DNA from: Lederbergia wuyishanensis
GTDB taxonomy: Bacteria; Bacillota; Bacilli; Bacillales; Bacillaceae_C
DNA: 64,000 bases
Direction: 5' to 3'
Assembly: GCF_022900255.1 (NCBI RefSeq)
Contig: NZ_JALIRM010000016.1
Span: forward strand, 46,368 to 110,367
The position numbers and the translations under genes were made by a program. The notes under the pieces are model-generated. The model was not told the origin of the DNA, made no database searches, and worked only from the letters and a program-made list of their open reading frames with translations. Below, in pieces: positions 8,303 to 21,047 of this stretch (its first letter is position 1; each line of letters opens with the position of its first letter).

Positions 8303-9100
8303 TTAAGACCTTAAAAAGATAAGCAAAACGGCTAATAGTATTAAAGCGGTAGCCACTGCCGTATCAGGAAAACCCCATGTTAACAGGCGATACTTCGTTC
8401 TTCCTTCTCCACCGCGATATCCTCTAGCTTCCATGGCTGTTGCCAACTCTTCCGCTCGCTTAAATGCACTTACAAAGAGTGGAATAAGCAATGGGATGAC
8501 TGATTTGATTCGTTCTTTAAAAGGACCACCTGTAAAATCAACACCTCTAGCCATTTGGGCCTTCATAATTTTATCAGTTTCATCCATTAATGTTGGAATA
8601 AAGCGAAGAGAAATTGACATCATCAAAGCTAATTCGTGAACAGGGAATCTTACTTTTTTCAATGGATTCAATAAACTTTCAATCCCGTCCGTCAAAGTAA
8701 TTGGCGTTGTTGTAAGAGTTAATAAGGACGTGATGAACACAAGTAAAGTAAATCTTAATGAAATAAAAATACCCAGTTTCAAACCTTCTTCGTAAATATT
8801 AACAAAACCTAATGAAAATATAACAGATCCCTCTTTATTAAAGAAAATCTGCAAGAAAAATGTAAAAATCACAAGAATGAGGACTGGCTTCAGACCATTT
8901 ATTAAAAATCTAAGATTGATATTAGATAATAAAATAATCAAGCCTACAAAGAGTACTAGTAAACTATACGTATAAACATTATTTGCAAGAAAAATAATAC
9001 AAATAAAGCCAAATACAAACAATAATTTAGAACGTGGGTCGAGGCGGTGGAGAATTGAGTTCCCAGGTATGTAACGACCCAAAATCATTTTCTCCATCAT
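8303..9100 (-). CDS. ecfT: ECF transporter transmembrane component EcfT
   Basis: 265 residues. EcfT is the membrane scaffold of energy-coupling-factor vitamin transporters. It joins two ATPases to interchangeable substrate-binding S components encoded elsewhere. Sequence shows about five or six hydrophobic segments and the cytoplasmic coupling motif AMEARGYRGG (around residue 222), with a related ARG motif (KAQMARGVDF) near residue 183; both contact the ATPases. The start overlaps the ecfA2 stop by 4 bp, showing translational coupling. An ATG ATG pair leaves the first residue ambiguous by one codon. Confidence 0.96.
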   Translation of the reverse strand: MMEKMILGRYIPGNSILHRLDPRSKLLFVFGFICIIFLANNVYTYSLLVLFVGLIILLSNINLRFLINGLKPVLILVIFTFFLQIFFNKEGSVIFSLGFVNIYEEGLKLGIFISLRFTLLVFITSLLTLTTTPITLTDGIESLLNPLKKVRFPVHELALMMSISLRFIPTLMDETDKIMKAQMARGVDFTGGPFKERIKSVIPLLIPLFVSAFKRAEELATAMEARGYRGGEGRTKYRLLTWGFPDTAVATALILLAVLLIFLRS

Positions 9101-9966
9101 AATGATTCACCTCGCACTTGCATTTCCCTTAAAGCCATTGACAGCTCATCAATCGTCAAGCAAGTCTTCCCTATTTTTCTATTCATCTTTCGTTCAAGTG
9201 AATATTGGAATTTTACTACCTCAGGCACATCTAAACCTAGTTCCAATAATTCTTCGGGATTGGAGAAAATTGTTCTCGGATCTGCTGTCTTCTTTACTTG
9301 ACCCCTGTGCATAATAACAATCTCATCAGCGTATTTAGCTGCATCTTCCATACTATGGGTAACCAGTATCGTAGATAAGCCTTTTTGTTTATGCAATCGA
9401 TAAAACATATCCATAATTTCAGTACGTCCCCTTGGATCTAAACCCGCTGTTGGCTCGTCTAGAACGAGAACTTCAGGCTCCATCGCAAGTACACCTGCAA
9501 TTGCTACACGGCGCATCTGGCCGCCTGACAAATCAAAAGGTGATTTTTGTAGTACCTCTTCTGGAAGACCGACTTCGACAATTAATTCTCTTGCTCTGCG
9601 CTTAGCTTCTTCCTCAGAAACACCGAAATTCATTGGACCAAAGCATATATCCTTTTCAACTGTTTCATCAAATAGCTGATGTTCAGGAAATTGAAAAACA
9701 ATACCGACCTTTTGTCTAATTGGTCTAAGATTTTTTTCTTTTTTTCCTGCATCAATTACACGATCCCCTATGTGGACCTTTCCTTTTGTAGGCTTCAACA
9801 GTGCATTTAAATGTTGGAGAACCGTTGATTTTCCAGAACCAGTATGACCAATTAACGCCATAAATGTACCTTCTGGAATCGATATATTAATATCATGGAT
9901 GGCTAGGTGTTCAAACGGTGTGTTAATCTGGTATTTATATTCTACATCTTGAAGTGTAATGTCCAT
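9097..9966 (-). CDS. ecfA2: ECF transporter ATP-binding protein EcfA2
   Basis: 289 residues, ABC ATPase. Walker A GHTGSGKS (about residues 39-46), Q-loop [10 protein letters not shown], signature [12 protein letters not shown], Walker [11 protein letters not shown] and the switch histidine in LVTHSMEDA are all intact. It pairs with EcfA1 to power vitamin uptake through EcfT. The start overlaps the end of ecfA1 by 25 bp, and the stop overlaps the start of ecfT. The C-terminal tail (about 230-289) is the usual EcfA dimerisation region. Confidence 0.96.
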   Translation of the reverse strand: MDITLQDVEYKYQINTPFEHLAIHDINISIPEGTFMALIGHTGSGKSTVLQHLNALLKPTKGKVHIGDRVIDAGKKEKNLRPIRQKVGIVFQFPEHQLFDETVEKDICFGPMNFGVSEEEAKRRARELIVEVGLPEEVLQKSPFDLSGGQMRRVAIAGVLAMEPEVLVLDEPTAGLDPRGRTEIMDMFYRLHKQKGLSTILVTHSMEDAAKYADEIVIMHRGQVKKTADPRTIFSNPEELLELGLDVPEVVKFQYSLERKMNRKIGKTCLTIDELSMALREMQVRGESL

Positions 9967-10781
9967 AACTCATTCACCAACTCTGCATCTGTCAAATAAT
10001 TTCGAGGTACTTCAAAGCCTTTTTCTCTTAAAGCTTTTGCCATCTTAATAGGAAACGGAATATCGAGACCAAGTTTAATCAGTTCTTCTTCAAGGAGAAA
10101 GATTTCATCTGGTGTACCTTCCTTATAAACGGTACCTCTATTCATGACAACAATTCGATCAGCCTGTGCTGCTTCCTCAAGGTCATGAGTAATCGAAATA
10201 ACCGTTAAACCTTGCTCATCCTTCAAACCCCTTACAGTCTTTATAACTTCCTCTCTCCCTAAAGGATCGAGCATAGATGTTGCCTCATCAAGGATAATTA
10301 CTTTTGGTTGCAGTGCAATCACTCCTGCAATGGCAACACGCTGTTTTTGGCCACCTGAAAGATGGTGTGGCTCTTGGTCAAGAAAATCAATCATCTTGAC
10401 ATGTTGTAAAGCCTGCTTTACGCGTGGTAACATTTCTTCATGTGGTACCCCATTGTTCTCTAACCCAAAAGCCACATCATCTTGAACCGTCGCCCCTACA
10501 AATTGATTATCAGGGTTTTGAAAAACCATCCCTACTAATTTGCGAATATCCCAAACTGAATCCGAAGAAAGAGGTATATCACCAACTAATACACTTCCAT
10601 TTTGAGGAAACTGCAAACCATTTAATATTTTCGCCAATGTTGATTTTCCAGAACCGTTATGACCTACGATCGCTAACCATTCACCTTCTTTTACAGTTAT
10701 GGATACATCGCTCAAGGCAAACGATTCCTGACCTTCATATTTAAATGAAACATTATTAATAGAAATAACGGATGAAGACAT
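9942..10781 (-). CDS. ecfA1: ECF transporter ATP-binding protein EcfA1
   Basis: 279 residues. Walker A GHNGSGKS (about 39-46), Q-loop VFQNPDNQF, signature [13 protein letters not shown], Walker [13 protein letters not shown] and switch region SITHDLEEA. First gene of the energy-coupling-factor module that drives uptake of vitamins with separate S components. Its order after rplQ is the usual Bacillus arrangement. The intervening 330 bp breaks the strict rplQ-ecfA1 continuity seen in many relatives. Confidence 0.96.
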   Translation of the reverse strand: MSSSVISINNVSFKYEGQESFALSDVSITVKEGEWLAIVGHNGSGKSTLAKILNGLQFPQNGSVLVGDIPLSSDSVWDIRKLVGMVFQNPDNQFVGATVQDDVAFGLENNGVPHEEMLPRVKQALQHVKMIDFLDQEPHHLSGGQKQRVAIAGVIALQPKVIILDEATSMLDPLGREEVIKTVRGLKDEQGLTVISITHDLEEAAQADRIVVMNRGTVYKEGTPDEIFLLEEELIKLGLDIPFPIKMAKALREKGFEVPRNYLTDAELVNELWTLHFKM

Positions 10782-10862
10782 GTCTGTTCTCCTCTCAGCT
10801 CAGCTGGCTCACAAAAGCAAAATATGTCTGTAAATAGAAAAAAAGCCTGCACCTCACTCCAA

Positions 10863-10936
10863 GAAACTGCTATAACAGTTTCCTAATCCATCCTAGGATC
10901 TATCAGAATAAGGGGAGGAGGCGCATTGAGCTAGAC
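10863..10936. repeat. Small hairpin and GAGCTAGAC repeat fragment
   Basis: The 10782-11114 gap holds no gene. It has a hairpin GAAACTG/CAGTTTC around 10863-10882 and, at 10921-10936, GCGCATTGAGCTAGAC. The latter matches the GCG-TG-AGCTAGAC motif at 45610-45624 and 58062-58077, so it is probably a truncated copy of a dispersed Bacillus repeat. Confidence 0.4.
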
Positions 10937-11065
10937 AGGATTTTCACTAATTTAAAAAGTGCAAGTTGCTTACACTAAACAATAAAAACATAAGTGCCTA
11001 TCGTAACGCTCTTTTTAGCTTTATCATTCTACGTTTATCAAAATGTTGTAGCGCTTTCGCTATCT

Positions 11066-11100
11066 ATCAAAAGGGCAAAGACTTAATTGCCTTGCCCTTT
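11066..11100 (-). terminator. Terminator after rplQ
   Basis: AAAGGGCAA (11070-11078) pairs with TTGCCCTTT (11092-11100). On the minus strand the stem ends in CCCTTTTG, a short T-run, so termination may be partial. It is 14 bp after the rplQ stop and closes the S10-spc-alpha superoperon. Confidence 0.7.
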
Positions 11101-11114
11101 CAATGAAAGATGTA

Positions 11115-11477
11115 TTATACCAATTCGATAACAACCATTGGTGCACCGTCTCCGCGGCGTGGTCCAAGTTTCATGATACGAGTGTATCCACCTTGGCGCT
11201 CTGCATAACGTGGAGCGATATCGGCAAATAGTTTTTGAACAGCGTCTTGGTTTGTTTCAGCATTAGCTACTTCATTACGGATGAATGCTGCTGCTTGACG
11301 ACGTGCATGCAAGTCACCACGTTTTCCAAGAGTGATCATTTTTTCTACAACTGAGCGAAGTTCTTTCGCACGTGCTTCAGTTGTTTCAATGCGTTCGCTA
11401 ATAATTAAATCTGTTGCTAAGTCACGAAGCATCGCTTTACGTTGAGAGCTCGTACGTCCTAGTTTTCTATAAGACAT
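11115..11477 (-). CDS. rplQ: 50S ribosomal protein L17
   Basis: 120 residues. L17 lies near the peptide exit tunnel of the large subunit. [23 protein letters not shown] at the start and [17 protein letters not shown] at the end are diagnostic. The ATG at 11475-11477 has GGAGGG eight bases upstream; the preceding TTG codon is too close to that site. Last gene of the alpha operon, 75 bp after rpoA. Confidence 0.98.
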   Translation of the reverse strand: MSYRKLGRTSSQRKAMLRDLATDLIISERIETTEARAKELRSVVEKMITLGKRGDLHARRQAAAFIRNEVANAETNQDAVQKLFADIAPRYAERQGGYTRIMKLGPRRGDGAPMVVIELV

Positions 11478-11554
11478 CAAGTTTCCCTCCTTCGTTGATA
11501 ATATTTATATACGTTCAAGCAATTTAGAGGTTGGTAGACCCTTTATTTAGGAGA

Positions 11555-12499
11555 TCAGTCATCTTTACGAAGTCCAAGACCAAGATCATCTAATTTGGCT
11601 TTTACTTCTTCTAATGATTTTCTTCCTAAGTTACGAACTTTCATCATATCTTCTTCTGTTTTGTTAGCCAGTTCCTGGACCGTATTGATTCCAGCACGCT
11701 TTAAGCAGTTATAAGAACGAACTGAAAGATCTAGCTCTTCAATAGTCATTTCAAGAACTTTTTCCTTCTGATCTTCTTCTTTTTCTACCATAATTTCTGC
11801 ATGCTGAGCTTCATCCGTTAATCCAACAAAGATATTTAGATGTTCTGTTAAAATTTTTGCACCTAAAGAAATAGCTTCTTTTGGTCCGATGCTTCCATCT
11901 GTCCATACATCCAGAGAAAGCTTGTCATAGTTTGTCATTTGTCCTACACGTGTATTTTCAACTTGATAGTTTACACGTGATACCGGAGTATAGATTGAAT
12001 CAATTGGAATGACACCGATTGGCAGGTCATCTCTTTTGTTTAGATCAGCTGGCGTGTATCCGCGGCCGCGTTTAGCAGACATGCGTAAACGGAAATTCGC
12101 ATTCTCGCTTAATGTTGCAATGTGCAAATCAGGATTTAAAATTTCCACATCACTGTCATGCATAATATCTGATGCTTTAACTACACCTTCACCTTGTACA
12201 TCGATTTCTAAAGTCTTTTCTTCGTCAGAATACACTTTCAAAGCTAGTTTCTTTATGTTTAAGATGATAGAGGTAACATCTTCGACGACACCCTCTATAG
12301 TAGAAAATTCATGTTGAACACCTTCCACTTGGATAGATGTAACTGCAGCACCAGGTAGAGAAGATAGTAGGATACGACGTAAGGAGTTACCCAAAGTTGT
12401 ACCATATCCACGCTCAAGTGGTTCTACAACGAACTTTCCATATTTAGAATCATCGCTGATCTCAATCGTTTCAATTTTCGGCTTTTCCATTTCGATCAT
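11555..12499 (-). CDS. rpoA: RNA polymerase alpha subunit
   Basis: 314 residues, identical in length to B. subtilis RpoA. The N-terminal domain (about 1-228) dimerises and assembles beta and beta prime ([22 protein letters not shown] is the beta-binding helix region). After an acidic linker the C-terminal domain (about 245-314) contacts UP elements and activators ([22 protein letters not shown], with the DNA-binding [11 protein letters not shown] segment; [12 protein letters not shown]). Alpha operon position between rpsK and rplQ is standard. Confidence 0.99.
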   Translation of the reverse strand: MIEMEKPKIETIEISDDSKYGKFVVEPLERGYGTTLGNSLRRILLSSLPGAAVTSIQVEGVQHEFSTIEGVVEDVTSIILNIKKLALKVYSDEEKTLEIDVQGEGVVKASDIMHDSDVEILNPDLHIATLSENANFRLRMSAKRGRGYTPADLNKRDDLPIGVIPIDSIYTPVSRVNYQVENTRVGQMTNYDKLSLDVWTDGSIGPKEAISLGAKILTEHLNIFVGLTDEAQHAEIMVEKEEDQKEKVLEMTIEELDLSVRSYNCLKRAGINTVQELANKTEEDMMKVRNLGRKSLEEVKAKLDDLGLGLRKDD

Positions 12500-12669
12500 T
12501 CAAATATACCCTCCTTCAAAACGTCGAAATCTCGGAGTGTATTTTCCCGAAATTCCCCTTGTTACATTCCCATTTGTGCAACAACTGGATGAAGAATAGA
12601 TTCCATACGAGCATAAATTAACATATTCTCCCATTATAACCAAAGAATATTTACTTTATACAAGAATCA

Positions 12670-13068
<399 letters not shown>

Positions 13069-13084
13069 TTACCTCCTTTACTTA

Positions 13085-13450
13085 TTATTTTTTCTTACCT
13101 GCTACTGTTTTACGAGGACCTTTACGAGTACGAGCGTTGTTTTTCGTGTTTTGCCCGCGAACAGGAAGACCACGACGATGACGAAGGCCACGGTAAGAAC
13201 CGATTTCCATTAGACGTTTAATGTTTAAGGAAATTTCACGGCGAAGGTCACCTTCAACTTTTAGTGTATCAATGATATCACGGATTTTTGCAAGCTCATC
13301 ATCAGTAAGATCGCGAACGCGTGTATCTTCGGAAACACCAGCCTCAGCAAGAACTTTAGAAGCAGTATTTTTACCGATTCCATAAATATATGTTAAAGAA
13401 ATGACTACACGTTTTTCACGTGGAATGTCTACACCAGCAATACGTGCCAT
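13085..13450 (-). CDS. rpsM: 30S ribosomal protein S13
   Basis: 121 residues. S13 forms bridges from the 30S head to L5 and contacts P-site tRNA with its C-terminal tail. Blocks [25 protein letters not shown], the helix-hairpin-helix part, and [29 protein letters not shown] are diagnostic. Located between rpmJ and rpsK as in all Bacillus. Confidence 0.98.
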   Translation of the reverse strand: MARIAGVDIPREKRVVISLTYIYGIGKNTASKVLAEAGVSEDTRVRDLTDDELAKIRDIIDTLKVEGDLRREISLNIKRLMEIGSYRGLRHRRGLPVRGQNTKNNARTRKGPRKTVAGKKK

Positions 13451-13470
13451 AAATAATGCGCACCTCCTTC

Positions 13471-13587
<117 letters not shown>

Positions 13588-13623
13588 TTATAACCTCCTT
13601 AGTAGTCCGGAGTGCAATGTTAT

Positions 13624-13842
13624 TTATTTAAAACGATAAGTGATTCTTCCACGTGTTAAGTCGTATGGAGAAAGTTCCACCGTTACTTTGTCACCAGGAA
13701 GAATACGAATAAAATGCATGCGTATCTTTCCAGATACATGAGCAAGCACCGTATGACCATTTTCCAATTCTACTTTAAACATTGCGTTAGGCAAAGTATC
13801 AACAACAGTTCCTTCAACTTCAATTACATCTTCTTTCGCCAT
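13624..13842 (-). CDS. infA: Translation initiation factor IF-1
   Basis: 72 residues, one OB-fold ([42 protein letters not shown]). IF-1 blocks the A site during initiation. I take the ATG at 13840-13842; the TTG before it also lies in frame but the GGGAGA ribosome site is better placed for the ATG. Its start overlaps the end of the upstream KOW protein gene by 23 bp, so the two are translationally linked. Confidence 0.98.
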   Translation of the reverse strand: MAKEDVIEVEGTVVDTLPNAMFKVELENGHTVLAHVSGKIRMHFIRILPGDKVTVELSPYDLTRGRITYRFK

Positions 13843-14164
13843 CAAAGCTATCTCCCTTCTCTAAAACATCCAGTTCCTCTTCTACAAATTTACCAAGTGC
13901 CCATCTAAGTTTCCCGTTCGTAACTCTACCAGCTTCCATTAAACTGTTTTGAACTTCCATAGAAACATAGTCGTAACACGTTAGATGTTGGATGTTCTTC
14001 TTTTTAGGACTATCGAACTTTCTTTTATCCCCATCCGCAATTAGAACAAACCGTTCATCGATGTGTTGGATAATAACCGCGAATTGTCCTGCGTCTCGTC
14101 CCTTATTGATAAGCACAATTTGACCTATACGGGGGGTCGAATCAGACTCATTCAACCAGATCAC
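13820..14164 (-). CDS. KOW-domain RNA-binding protein (ribosomal L14e/L27e-like)
   Basis: 114 residues. The N-terminal half ([46 protein letters not shown]) is a KOW motif of the type found in L14e/L6e/L27e-like proteins. This small protein is encoded between map and infA in many Bacilli (ybzG position in B. subtilis). The role is unknown; binding to rRNA or the ribosome is likely from the fold and from its place inside the spc operon. The C-terminal part is acidic. Six bases separate it from map, and it overlaps infA. Confidence 0.85.
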   Translation of the reverse strand: MIWLNESDSTPRIGQIVLINKGRDAGQFAVIIQHIDERFVLIADGDKRKFDSPKKKNIQHLTCYDYVSMEVQNSLMEAGRVTNGKLRWALGKFVEEELDVLEKGDSFDGERRCN

Positions 14165-14170
14165 CTACGC

Positions 14171-14916
14171 TTAAATTCTTGTTAAAATCTCGTAACCAGT
14201 ATCTGTAATGGCAATAGTATGTTCAAAATGTGCACATATTTTGCCATCTACTGTTACAACAGTCCAATCATCCGCCAATGTTCTAACATAGCGGCTGCCT
14301 GCGTTTACCATCGGTTCAATGCAAAGCACCATTCCGGGTCTTAAGCGCGGACCTTTATTTGGTGGACCGTAGTGAGGAATTTGCGGATCCTCATGTAAAT
14401 TCTGGCCAATCCCATGTCCTACATATTCTCGGACAATCGAAAAACCATTGGATTCTACATATGTTTGAATCGCATAAGATATATTAGAAAGACGTACACT
14501 CGGCTTTGCCTCTTCTAAGCCAAGATAGAGAGATTTTTCTGTGACGTCGAGAAGTTTTTTTGCTTCTGCATTGATGTTTCCGACAGGATAGGTCCAAGCA
14601 GAATCTCCATGATAACCGTTAAGTTCGGCTCCAATATCAAGGCTGATAATGTCGCCATCTTTCAAAACCCGTTTTCCTGGGATTCCATGAACAAGTTCTT
14701 CATTGACGGACGCACATACGCTGCCGGGAAAGCCATTGTAACCTTTGAAAGAAGGAATTGCACCTAGACGCGTAATGAACTTTTCCGCAATGGCATCGAG
14801 TTCTTTTGTTGTAATACCTGGCTGAATATGCTTTTGTAGCTCCTGATGGGTCAACGCAACAATTCTGCCAGCTTCTCTCATGATTTCAATCTCACGAGGG
14901 GTTTTACAAATAATCA

Positions 14917-14917
<1 letters not shown>
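14171..14917 (-). CDS. map: Methionine aminopeptidase type I
   Basis: 248 residues. Removes the N-terminal methionine from new proteins. The dinuclear metal ligands are recognisable in [20 protein letters not shown] (two Asp), [18 protein letters not shown] (His), MVLCIEPMV (Glu) and [11 protein letters not shown] (Glu). The N-terminal zinc-finger extension of eukaryotic enzymes is absent, as expected. It starts one base inside the adk stop (shared base at 14917). Confidence 0.98.
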
Positions 14918-15585
<668 letters not shown>

Positions 15586-15631
15586 CTAAATGGGTTCAGG
15601 AACAATCTGCTTGTTCCTAAATCCACTTCGA

Positions 15632-16924
15632 TTATTTAATGAAGCCTTTATAGTGACGCTTCACCAGCTGGGCTTCCAATTGTTTCATTGTTTCTAGTGC
15701 AACCCCTACGACGATCAAGAGACTCGTTCCACCAATTTGTGCGGATTGAGGCAAGCCTGCAAATTTAATGAAGAAGACAGGTAATATTGAGATTAACGCT
15801 AGGAAAAGTGCACCAACAAAGGTTAAACGATATAAAACTCTCGTTAAGTACTCTTGGGTGTTTTTCCCTGGTCGTATACCTGGAATATATCCGCCTTGTT
15901 TCTTTAAATTTTCAGCAACTTGTTCAGGGTTCACTTGAACAAATGCATAAAAATATGTGAAAGCAAGGATGAGTGCAAAATATATCACCATTCCAATTGG
16001 TTTCGTATGATCGAAAATATATTGAATGGTGCTAGCTACATCACCCGATCCAAAAAAAGTAGCAATTGTTTGCGGAGTCACCATAAATGCACTCGCAAAA
16101 ATAACTGGAATAACTCCAGCTGCGTTTACCCTCATTGGCAAGTGTGTATTCTGTCCTCCAACTGGACTGCGTCCATCCATACGTTTTGCATATTGGATTG
16201 GAATTTTGCGCAATGCCTGTTGAACAAAAACAACACCTACTATGATTGCAATAATAGCAAGAATAATAAGCAGCATAATTACAATGTTAAGAAATAGCCG
16301 CTCTCCTGCACCTTGAAGCTGCTGGGCATATATCTGATTAACTGCGTTTGGAATACCTGCAACAATCCCTGCAAAGATGATAATTGAGATTCCGTTGCCA
16401 ACACCTTTAGATGTTATTTCTTCCCCAAGCCACATAAGAAACGCAGTTCCTGCTGTAAGCACAATGGCAATAATGACATATGTGCCAAAGCTAGGGTTTT
16501 GGATGAGTTGTAAACCTGTCATTCGATTAAAGCCAAATGACATACCTACTGCCTGAATCAAAGCAAGAACAATCGTAAAGTAGCGTGTAAACTGAGCAAG
16601 TTTACGTCTACCAACTTCACCTTGTTTGGACCATTCCGTGAATTTTGGTACAACATCCATCTGTAATAGCTGTACAATAATAGATGCTGTAATGTAAGGC
16701 ATTATCCCCATTGCAAAAATAGAGAAGTTTTTAAGTGCCCCACCACCAAAAATATTCATGAAGCCAAACAGACTTGCTTGATCTTGCATCTGAAGCACTC
16801 TAGCATCTACATTTGGAACAGGTATAAAAGCACCTAAACGAAATACAACTAACATTAACAAGGTGAATAGAATTTTTCTTCTAATATCACCTACGCGCAT
16901 AAAATTGGAGATTGTCCGAAACAT
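15632..16924 (-). CDS. secY: Protein translocase subunit SecY
   Basis: 430 residues with ten predicted membrane segments. SecY is the channel of the Sec translocase. FRLGAFIPVPNVD near the start, the plug region MNIFGGGALKNFSIFAMGIMPYITASII, YAKRMDGRSPVGGQNTHLPMRVNAAGVIPVIFA, and the cytoplasmic loop GYIPGIRPGKNTQEYLTRV that meets SecA and ribosome are all present. Immediately after rplO (3 bp apart), the conserved spc order. Confidence 0.99.
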   Translation of the reverse strand: MFRTISNFMRVGDIRRKILFTLLMLVVFRLGAFIPVPNVDARVLQMQDQASLFGFMNIFGGGALKNFSIFAMGIMPYITASIIVQLLQMDVVPKFTEWSKQGEVGRRKLAQFTRYFTIVLALIQAVGMSFGFNRMTGLQLIQNPSFGTYVIIAIVLTAGTAFLMWLGEEITSKGVGNGISIIIFAGIVAGIPNAVNQIYAQQLQGAGERLFLNIVIMLLIILAIIAIIVGVVFVQQALRKIPIQYAKRMDGRSPVGGQNTHLPMRVNAAGVIPVIFASAFMVTPQTIATFFGSGDVASTIQYIFDHTKPIGMVIYFALILAFTYFYAFVQVNPEQVAENLKKQGGYIPGIRPGKNTQEYLTRVLYRLTFVGALFLALISILPVFFIKFAGLPQSAQIGGTSLLIVVGVALETMKQLEAQLVKRHYKGFIK

Positions 16925-16927
16925 TAA

Positions 16928-17368
16928 TTAGATCACCTCAGTTTTACCGCCGGCAGCTTCAATCGCCTCTTTAGCAGCAGAGGAGAATTTGTTCGCTTTT
17001 ACAGTAAGCTTTTTCTCGATGTTGCCTTTAGCAAGAATTTTTACTCCGGATTTTTCATTGCGTACAACACCTGTTTCGATCAGAAGTTCTGGAGTTACTT
17101 CCGTACCGTCTTCAAAGCGATTTAATTCATCAAGGTTCACGATAGCATATTCTTTACGGTTAATATTCGTAAAACCGCGCTTTGGTAAACGTTGGAATAA
17201 TGGTGTTTGACCACCTTCAAATCCTAGACGTACACCGCCACCAGAACGTGCATTTTGTCCTTTATGACCTTTACCAGCAGTTTTTCCATTGCCTGAACCG
17301 ATGCCTCGCCCAACACGGTTGCGCTCTTTGCGGGAACCTTCAGCAGGTTTTAGCTCATGAAGTTTCAT
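16928..17368 (-). CDS. rplO: 50S ribosomal protein L15
   Basis: 146 residues. L15 has a long glycine- and arginine-rich N-terminal extension ([41 protein letters not shown]) threading into 23S rRNA and a globular C-terminal domain. ATG at 17366-17368 has AAGGAGG eight bases upstream; a GTG three codons earlier overlaps that site and is rejected. Confidence 0.98.
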   Translation of the reverse strand: MKLHELKPAEGSRKERNRVGRGIGSGNGKTAGKGHKGQNARSGGGVRLGFEGGQTPLFQRLPKRGFTNINRKEYAIVNLDELNRFEDGTEVTPELLIETGVVRNEKSGVKILAKGNIEKKLTVKANKFSSAAKEAIEAAGGKTEVI

Positions 17369-17398
17369 AGTTGGCACCTCCTTATTTTTCGAAATAGA

Positions 17399-17581
17399 TT
17401 ACTGCTCTGTTACAGTGACTAAATGAGAAACTTTATTGATCATTCCGCGAATTGCTTCAGTATCGTTGTGCTCAACTGTTTGATGCAATTTACGAAGTCC
17501 TAGTGCTTTGACAGTTTCACGTTGGCCTTCAGTACGACCAATTAAGCTCTTTGTGAGGGTAATTGCTAATTTATTCGCCAT
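17399..17581 (-). CDS. rpmD: 50S ribosomal protein L30
   Basis: 60 residues. [44 protein letters not shown] matches the short bacterial L30 throughout. Binds 23S rRNA near helix 38. Between rpsE and rplO with good ribosome sites on both sides. Confidence 0.98.
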   Translation of the reverse strand: MANKLAITLTKSLIGRTEGQRETVKALGLRKLHQTVEHNDTEAIRGMINKVSHLVTVTEQ

Positions 17582-17594
17582 TTGATTCCCCTCC

Positions 17595-18095
17595 TTAACC
17601 TAATAGTTCTTCTACTGTTTTATTACGTAATTTCGCAACGTCCTCAGCACGTTTTAAATTTTTGATTCCTTCGATTGTTGCGCGAACCATATTGATTGGT
17701 GTGCTAGAACCGAGTGATTTAGAAGTGATATCAGATACACCAGCAAGTTCAAGTACCGCACGGACTGGTCCACCTGCGATAACTCCTGTACCTTCACTAG
17801 CTGGCTTAAGTAGGATCTGTCCACCGCCAAAACGTCCGATAATTTCGTGAGGAATAGTCGTTCCTACGATTGGAGCTACGATGAGGTTTTTCTTAGCATC
17901 TTCAATTGCCTTGCGGATTGCATCTGGAACTTCTTGTGCTTTCCCAGTACCAAAACCAACATGACCATTTTTATCACCGACTACTACAAGTGCTGTAAAA
18001 CGGAAACGACGTCCACCTTTTACAACCTTTGCTACACGGTTTACTGTAACTACGCGTTCTTCAAGTTCAAGTTTGTTAGCATCGATTTGACGCAT
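17595..18095 (-). CDS. rpsE: 30S ribosomal protein S5
   Basis: 166 residues. S5 helps maintain decoding accuracy and has RNA-helicase-like activity at the mRNA entry. The N-terminal double-stranded RNA-binding fold holds [34 protein letters not shown]. The loop [11 protein letters not shown] that carries spectinomycin-resistance changes in mutants looks wild type. Conserved position between rplR and rpmD. Confidence 0.98.
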   Translation of the reverse strand: MRQIDANKLELEERVVTVNRVAKVVKGGRRFRFTALVVVGDKNGHVGFGTGKAQEVPDAIRKAIEDAKKNLIVAPIVGTTIPHEIIGRFGGGQILLKPASEGTGVIAGGPVRAVLELAGVSDITSKSLGSSTPINMVRATIEGIKNLKRAEDVAKLRNKTVEELLG

Positions 18096-18118
18096 CTATT
18101 TTGTCCCTCCTTTTTCGA

Positions 18119-18481
18119 TTAAAATTCAAGGCCGTTTTCACGTGCAGCTTCTGCTAAAGCTTTTACACGTCCGTGGTATAAATAACCGCCACGGTCAAAT
18201 ACAACTGCTTTAAATCCTTTATCTACTGCTCTTTTCGCGATTAGAGCTCCTACTTTTTGAGCCGCTTCAACATTACCTGCAGACTCGATGTTCAATTCTT
18301 TATCAAGTGTAGAAGCGCTAGCCAATGTTACGCCGTTTTCATCATCGATTAATTGAGCGTAGATGTTTTTATTAGAACGATATACGTTTAAACGAGGACG
18401 CAATTCAGTTCCACTTAATTTAGAACGTACACGTGCATGTCTTTTTTGACGTACTTTGTTCTTATCTTGCTTAGTGATCAT
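18119..18481 (-). CDS. rplR: 50S ribosomal protein L18
   Basis: 120 residues. Binds 5S rRNA together with L5. Matches through [45 protein letters not shown] and the C-terminal [22 protein letters not shown]. Thirty-four bases after rplF, 23 before rpsE. Confidence 0.98.
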   Translation of the reverse strand: MITKQDKNKVRQKRHARVRSKLSGTELRPRLNVYRSNKNIYAQLIDDENGVTLASASTLDKELNIESAGNVEAAQKVGALIAKRAVDKGFKAVVFDRGGYLYHGRVKALAEAARENGLEF

Positions 18482-18515
18482 TACGAGTCACTCCTTTCAA
18501 GTAGCCTAAGCCGCA

Positions 18516-19052
18516 TTATTTACCCGTCTTACCTTCTTTGCGTCGAACATTTTCGCCTTCATAGCGGATTCCTTTACCTTTATAAGGCTCTGGAGGACGA
18601 ACAGCACGGATATTAGATGCTAGGGCACCAACTTTTTCTTTGTTATAGCCCTTAACAATAATTTTTGTGTTTGCAGGAACTTCGATTTCAAGACCTGCCT
18701 CTGGTTCGAATTCAACAGGATGAGAATAACCTACGTTTAAAACAAGCTTACTTCCTTGTTTTTGTGCACGGTATCCAACCCCAACTAGTTCCAACGTTTT
18801 TTCATAACCTTTAGAAACTCCTTCTACCATGTTTGAAAGAAGGGAACGAGTTGTTCCGTGAAGGGAACGATGTTCTTTAGCTTCTGAAGGACGAGTAACG
18901 TTGATGATGTTATCTTCAATATTGATTTGGATATCTGAATTGAATGTATTTGTTAATTCACCTTTAGGACCTTTAACAGTAACAGTTGAACCATCTTTAA
19001 CTACTGTTACGCCTGCAGGGATTTCAATTGGTTTTTTACCAATACGAGACAT
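18516..19052 (-). CDS. rplF: 50S ribosomal protein L6
   Basis: 178 residues, two repeated beta-rich domains. L6 sits near the sarcin-ricin loop. [16 protein letters not shown] at the start, [24 protein letters not shown] at the domain boundary, and [27 protein letters not shown] at the end are typical. spc operon order rpsH-rplF-rplR is kept. Confidence 0.98.
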   Translation of the reverse strand: MSRIGKKPIEIPAGVTVVKDGSTVTVKGPKGELTNTFNSDIQINIEDNIINVTRPSEAKEHRSLHGTTRSLLSNMVEGVSKGYEKTLELVGVGYRAQKQGSKLVLNVGYSHPVEFEPEAGLEIEVPANTKIIVKGYNKEKVGALASNIRAVRPPEPYKGKGIRYEGENVRRKEGKTGK

Positions 19053-19082
19053 TTTCTTGCACCTCCGTTCTTCAAAAAAATA

Positions 19083-19481
19083 TTACCACACGTATGCGAG
19101 TACTTCTCCGCCAACTTGCTTCGCTCTTGCTTCCTTGTCAGATAATACACCTTGTGATGTAGATACAAGTGCGATACCAAGACCGTTTAGTACTTTAGGA
19201 ACCTCGTTTGCTTTTGCGTAAACACGTAAACCTGGTTTACTAATACGCTTTAAGCCAGTAATTACTCGCTCATTATTGGCACCATATTTTAAGAAAATGC
19301 GGATGATGCCTTGCTTGTTGTCTTCGATATATTCAACATCACGTACGAAACCTTCACGTTTAAGGATTTCTGCGATATCTTTTTTAATGTTAGAAGCAGG
19401 AATTTCCAACTTCTCATGTCGGACCATATTCGCGTTGCGGATGCGTGTAAGCAAATCTGCAATTGGATCAGTCATAACCAT
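19083..19481 (-). CDS. rpsH: 30S ribosomal protein S8
   Basis: 132 residues. Primary 16S rRNA binder (helix 21). [28 protein letters not shown] and the C-terminal [20 protein letters not shown] (the RNA-binding S-T-S-x-G motif) are conserved. In E. coli it represses the spc operon; no equivalent leader is evident here. Confidence 0.98.
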   Translation of the reverse strand: MVMTDPIADLLTRIRNANMVRHEKLEIPASNIKKDIAEILKREGFVRDVEYIEDNKQGIIRIFLKYGANNERVITGLKRISKPGLRVYAKANEVPKVLNGLGIALVSTSQGVLSDKEARAKQVGGEVLAYVW

Positions 19482-19509
19482 TTATTTTACCTCCTTCCCA
19501 AATTCGGTC

Positions 19510-19719
<210 letters not shown>

Positions 19720-20259
19720 TTACTTTTGGAACGGCATTCCAAATGCAGTTAATAATTCACGAGCTTCTTCATCTGTGTTCGCAGTTGTAACAATTACGAT
19801 GTCCATACCACGAACTTTGCTCACTTTATCATAATCAATTTCAGGGAAGATGAGTTGTTCTTTAACACCTAGTGTATAGTTTCCACGACCGTCGAATGCC
19901 TTCTTAGAAATTCCACGGAAGTCACGTACACGTGGAAGGGAAACAGAAACTAGTTTGTCAAAAAACTCATACATACGCTCTCCGCGAAGTGTAACTTTAG
20001 CGCCAATTGGCATACCTTCACGTAGGCGGAATCCTGCGATTGATTTTTTTGCTCTTGTAACAACTGGTTTTTGACCTGTGATAATGCTAAGTTCTTCAAC
20101 TGCATTGTCTAAAACTTTTGCATTTTGTACAGCGTCGCCAACACCAGTATTGATAATGATTTTTTCGATTTTCGGTACTTCCATAATCGATTTATAATTG
20201 AACTTGCTCATAAGAGCAGGAGTTACTTCTTTTTGATACTTTTCCTTTAGGCGGTTCAT
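19720..20259 (-). CDS. rplE: 50S ribosomal protein L5
   Basis: 179 residues. Holds 5S rRNA in the central protuberance and bridges to S13. Typical blocks: [49 protein letters not shown], and [33 protein letters not shown]. Conserved order rplX-rplE-rpsN. Confidence 0.98.
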   Translation of the reverse strand: MNRLKEKYQKEVTPALMSKFNYKSIMEVPKIEKIIINTGVGDAVQNAKVLDNAVEELSIITGQKPVVTRAKKSIAGFRLREGMPIGAKVTLRGERMYEFFDKLVSVSLPRVRDFRGISKKAFDGRGNYTLGVKEQLIFPEIDYDKVSKVRGMDIVIVTTANTDEEARELLTAFGMPFQK

Positions 20260-20285
20260 GTAGTGTACCTCCCTTCATCAATGAA

Positions 20286-20597
20286 CTATTTATCTAATGC
20301 TACACCTGATTTTTTAGCTACACGGACTTTTTTGCCATCAACTACGTCATAACCAACGCGAGTTGGTTCATTTGTTTTTGGGTCAAGCACCATCACGTTA
20401 GAAACATGGATTGCTGCTTCTTTACTGATGATTCCACCTTGTGGATTATCTTGAGAAGGCTTTGAATGTTTTTTTACAATGTTCACACCTTCAACAAGCA
20501 CACGGTCCTTTTTAGGGAATGCAGCTAACACTGTGCCAGTTTTCCCTTTGTCTTTGCCTGTGATGACCATTACTTTGTCACCTTTTTTAACATGCAT
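20286..20597 (-). CDS. rplX: 50S ribosomal protein L24
   Basis: 103 residues with an N-terminal KOW motif ([42 protein letters not shown]). Starts large-subunit assembly at the 5' end of 23S rRNA. Twenty-six bases ahead of rplE. Confidence 0.98.
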   Translation of the reverse strand: MHVKKGDKVMVITGKDKGKTGTVLAAFPKKDRVLVEGVNIVKKHSKPSQDNPQGGIISKEAAIHVSNVMVLDPKTNEPTRVGYDVVDGKKVRVAKKSGVALDK

Positions 20598-20635
20598 CGA
20601 ATCGCACCTCCTTGACTTTAGTGAATCTAAATTTA

Positions 20636-21004
<369 letters not shown>

Positions 21005-21047
21005 CTAGTTTACCTCCCTTCGGAACACTTATATCCGAAACAATAAA

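Noticed and set aside
10424..10744. 106-codon plus-strand frame inside ecfA1
   Set aside because: Shadow of a clear ABC ATPase gene on the other strand; no ribosome site or homology.
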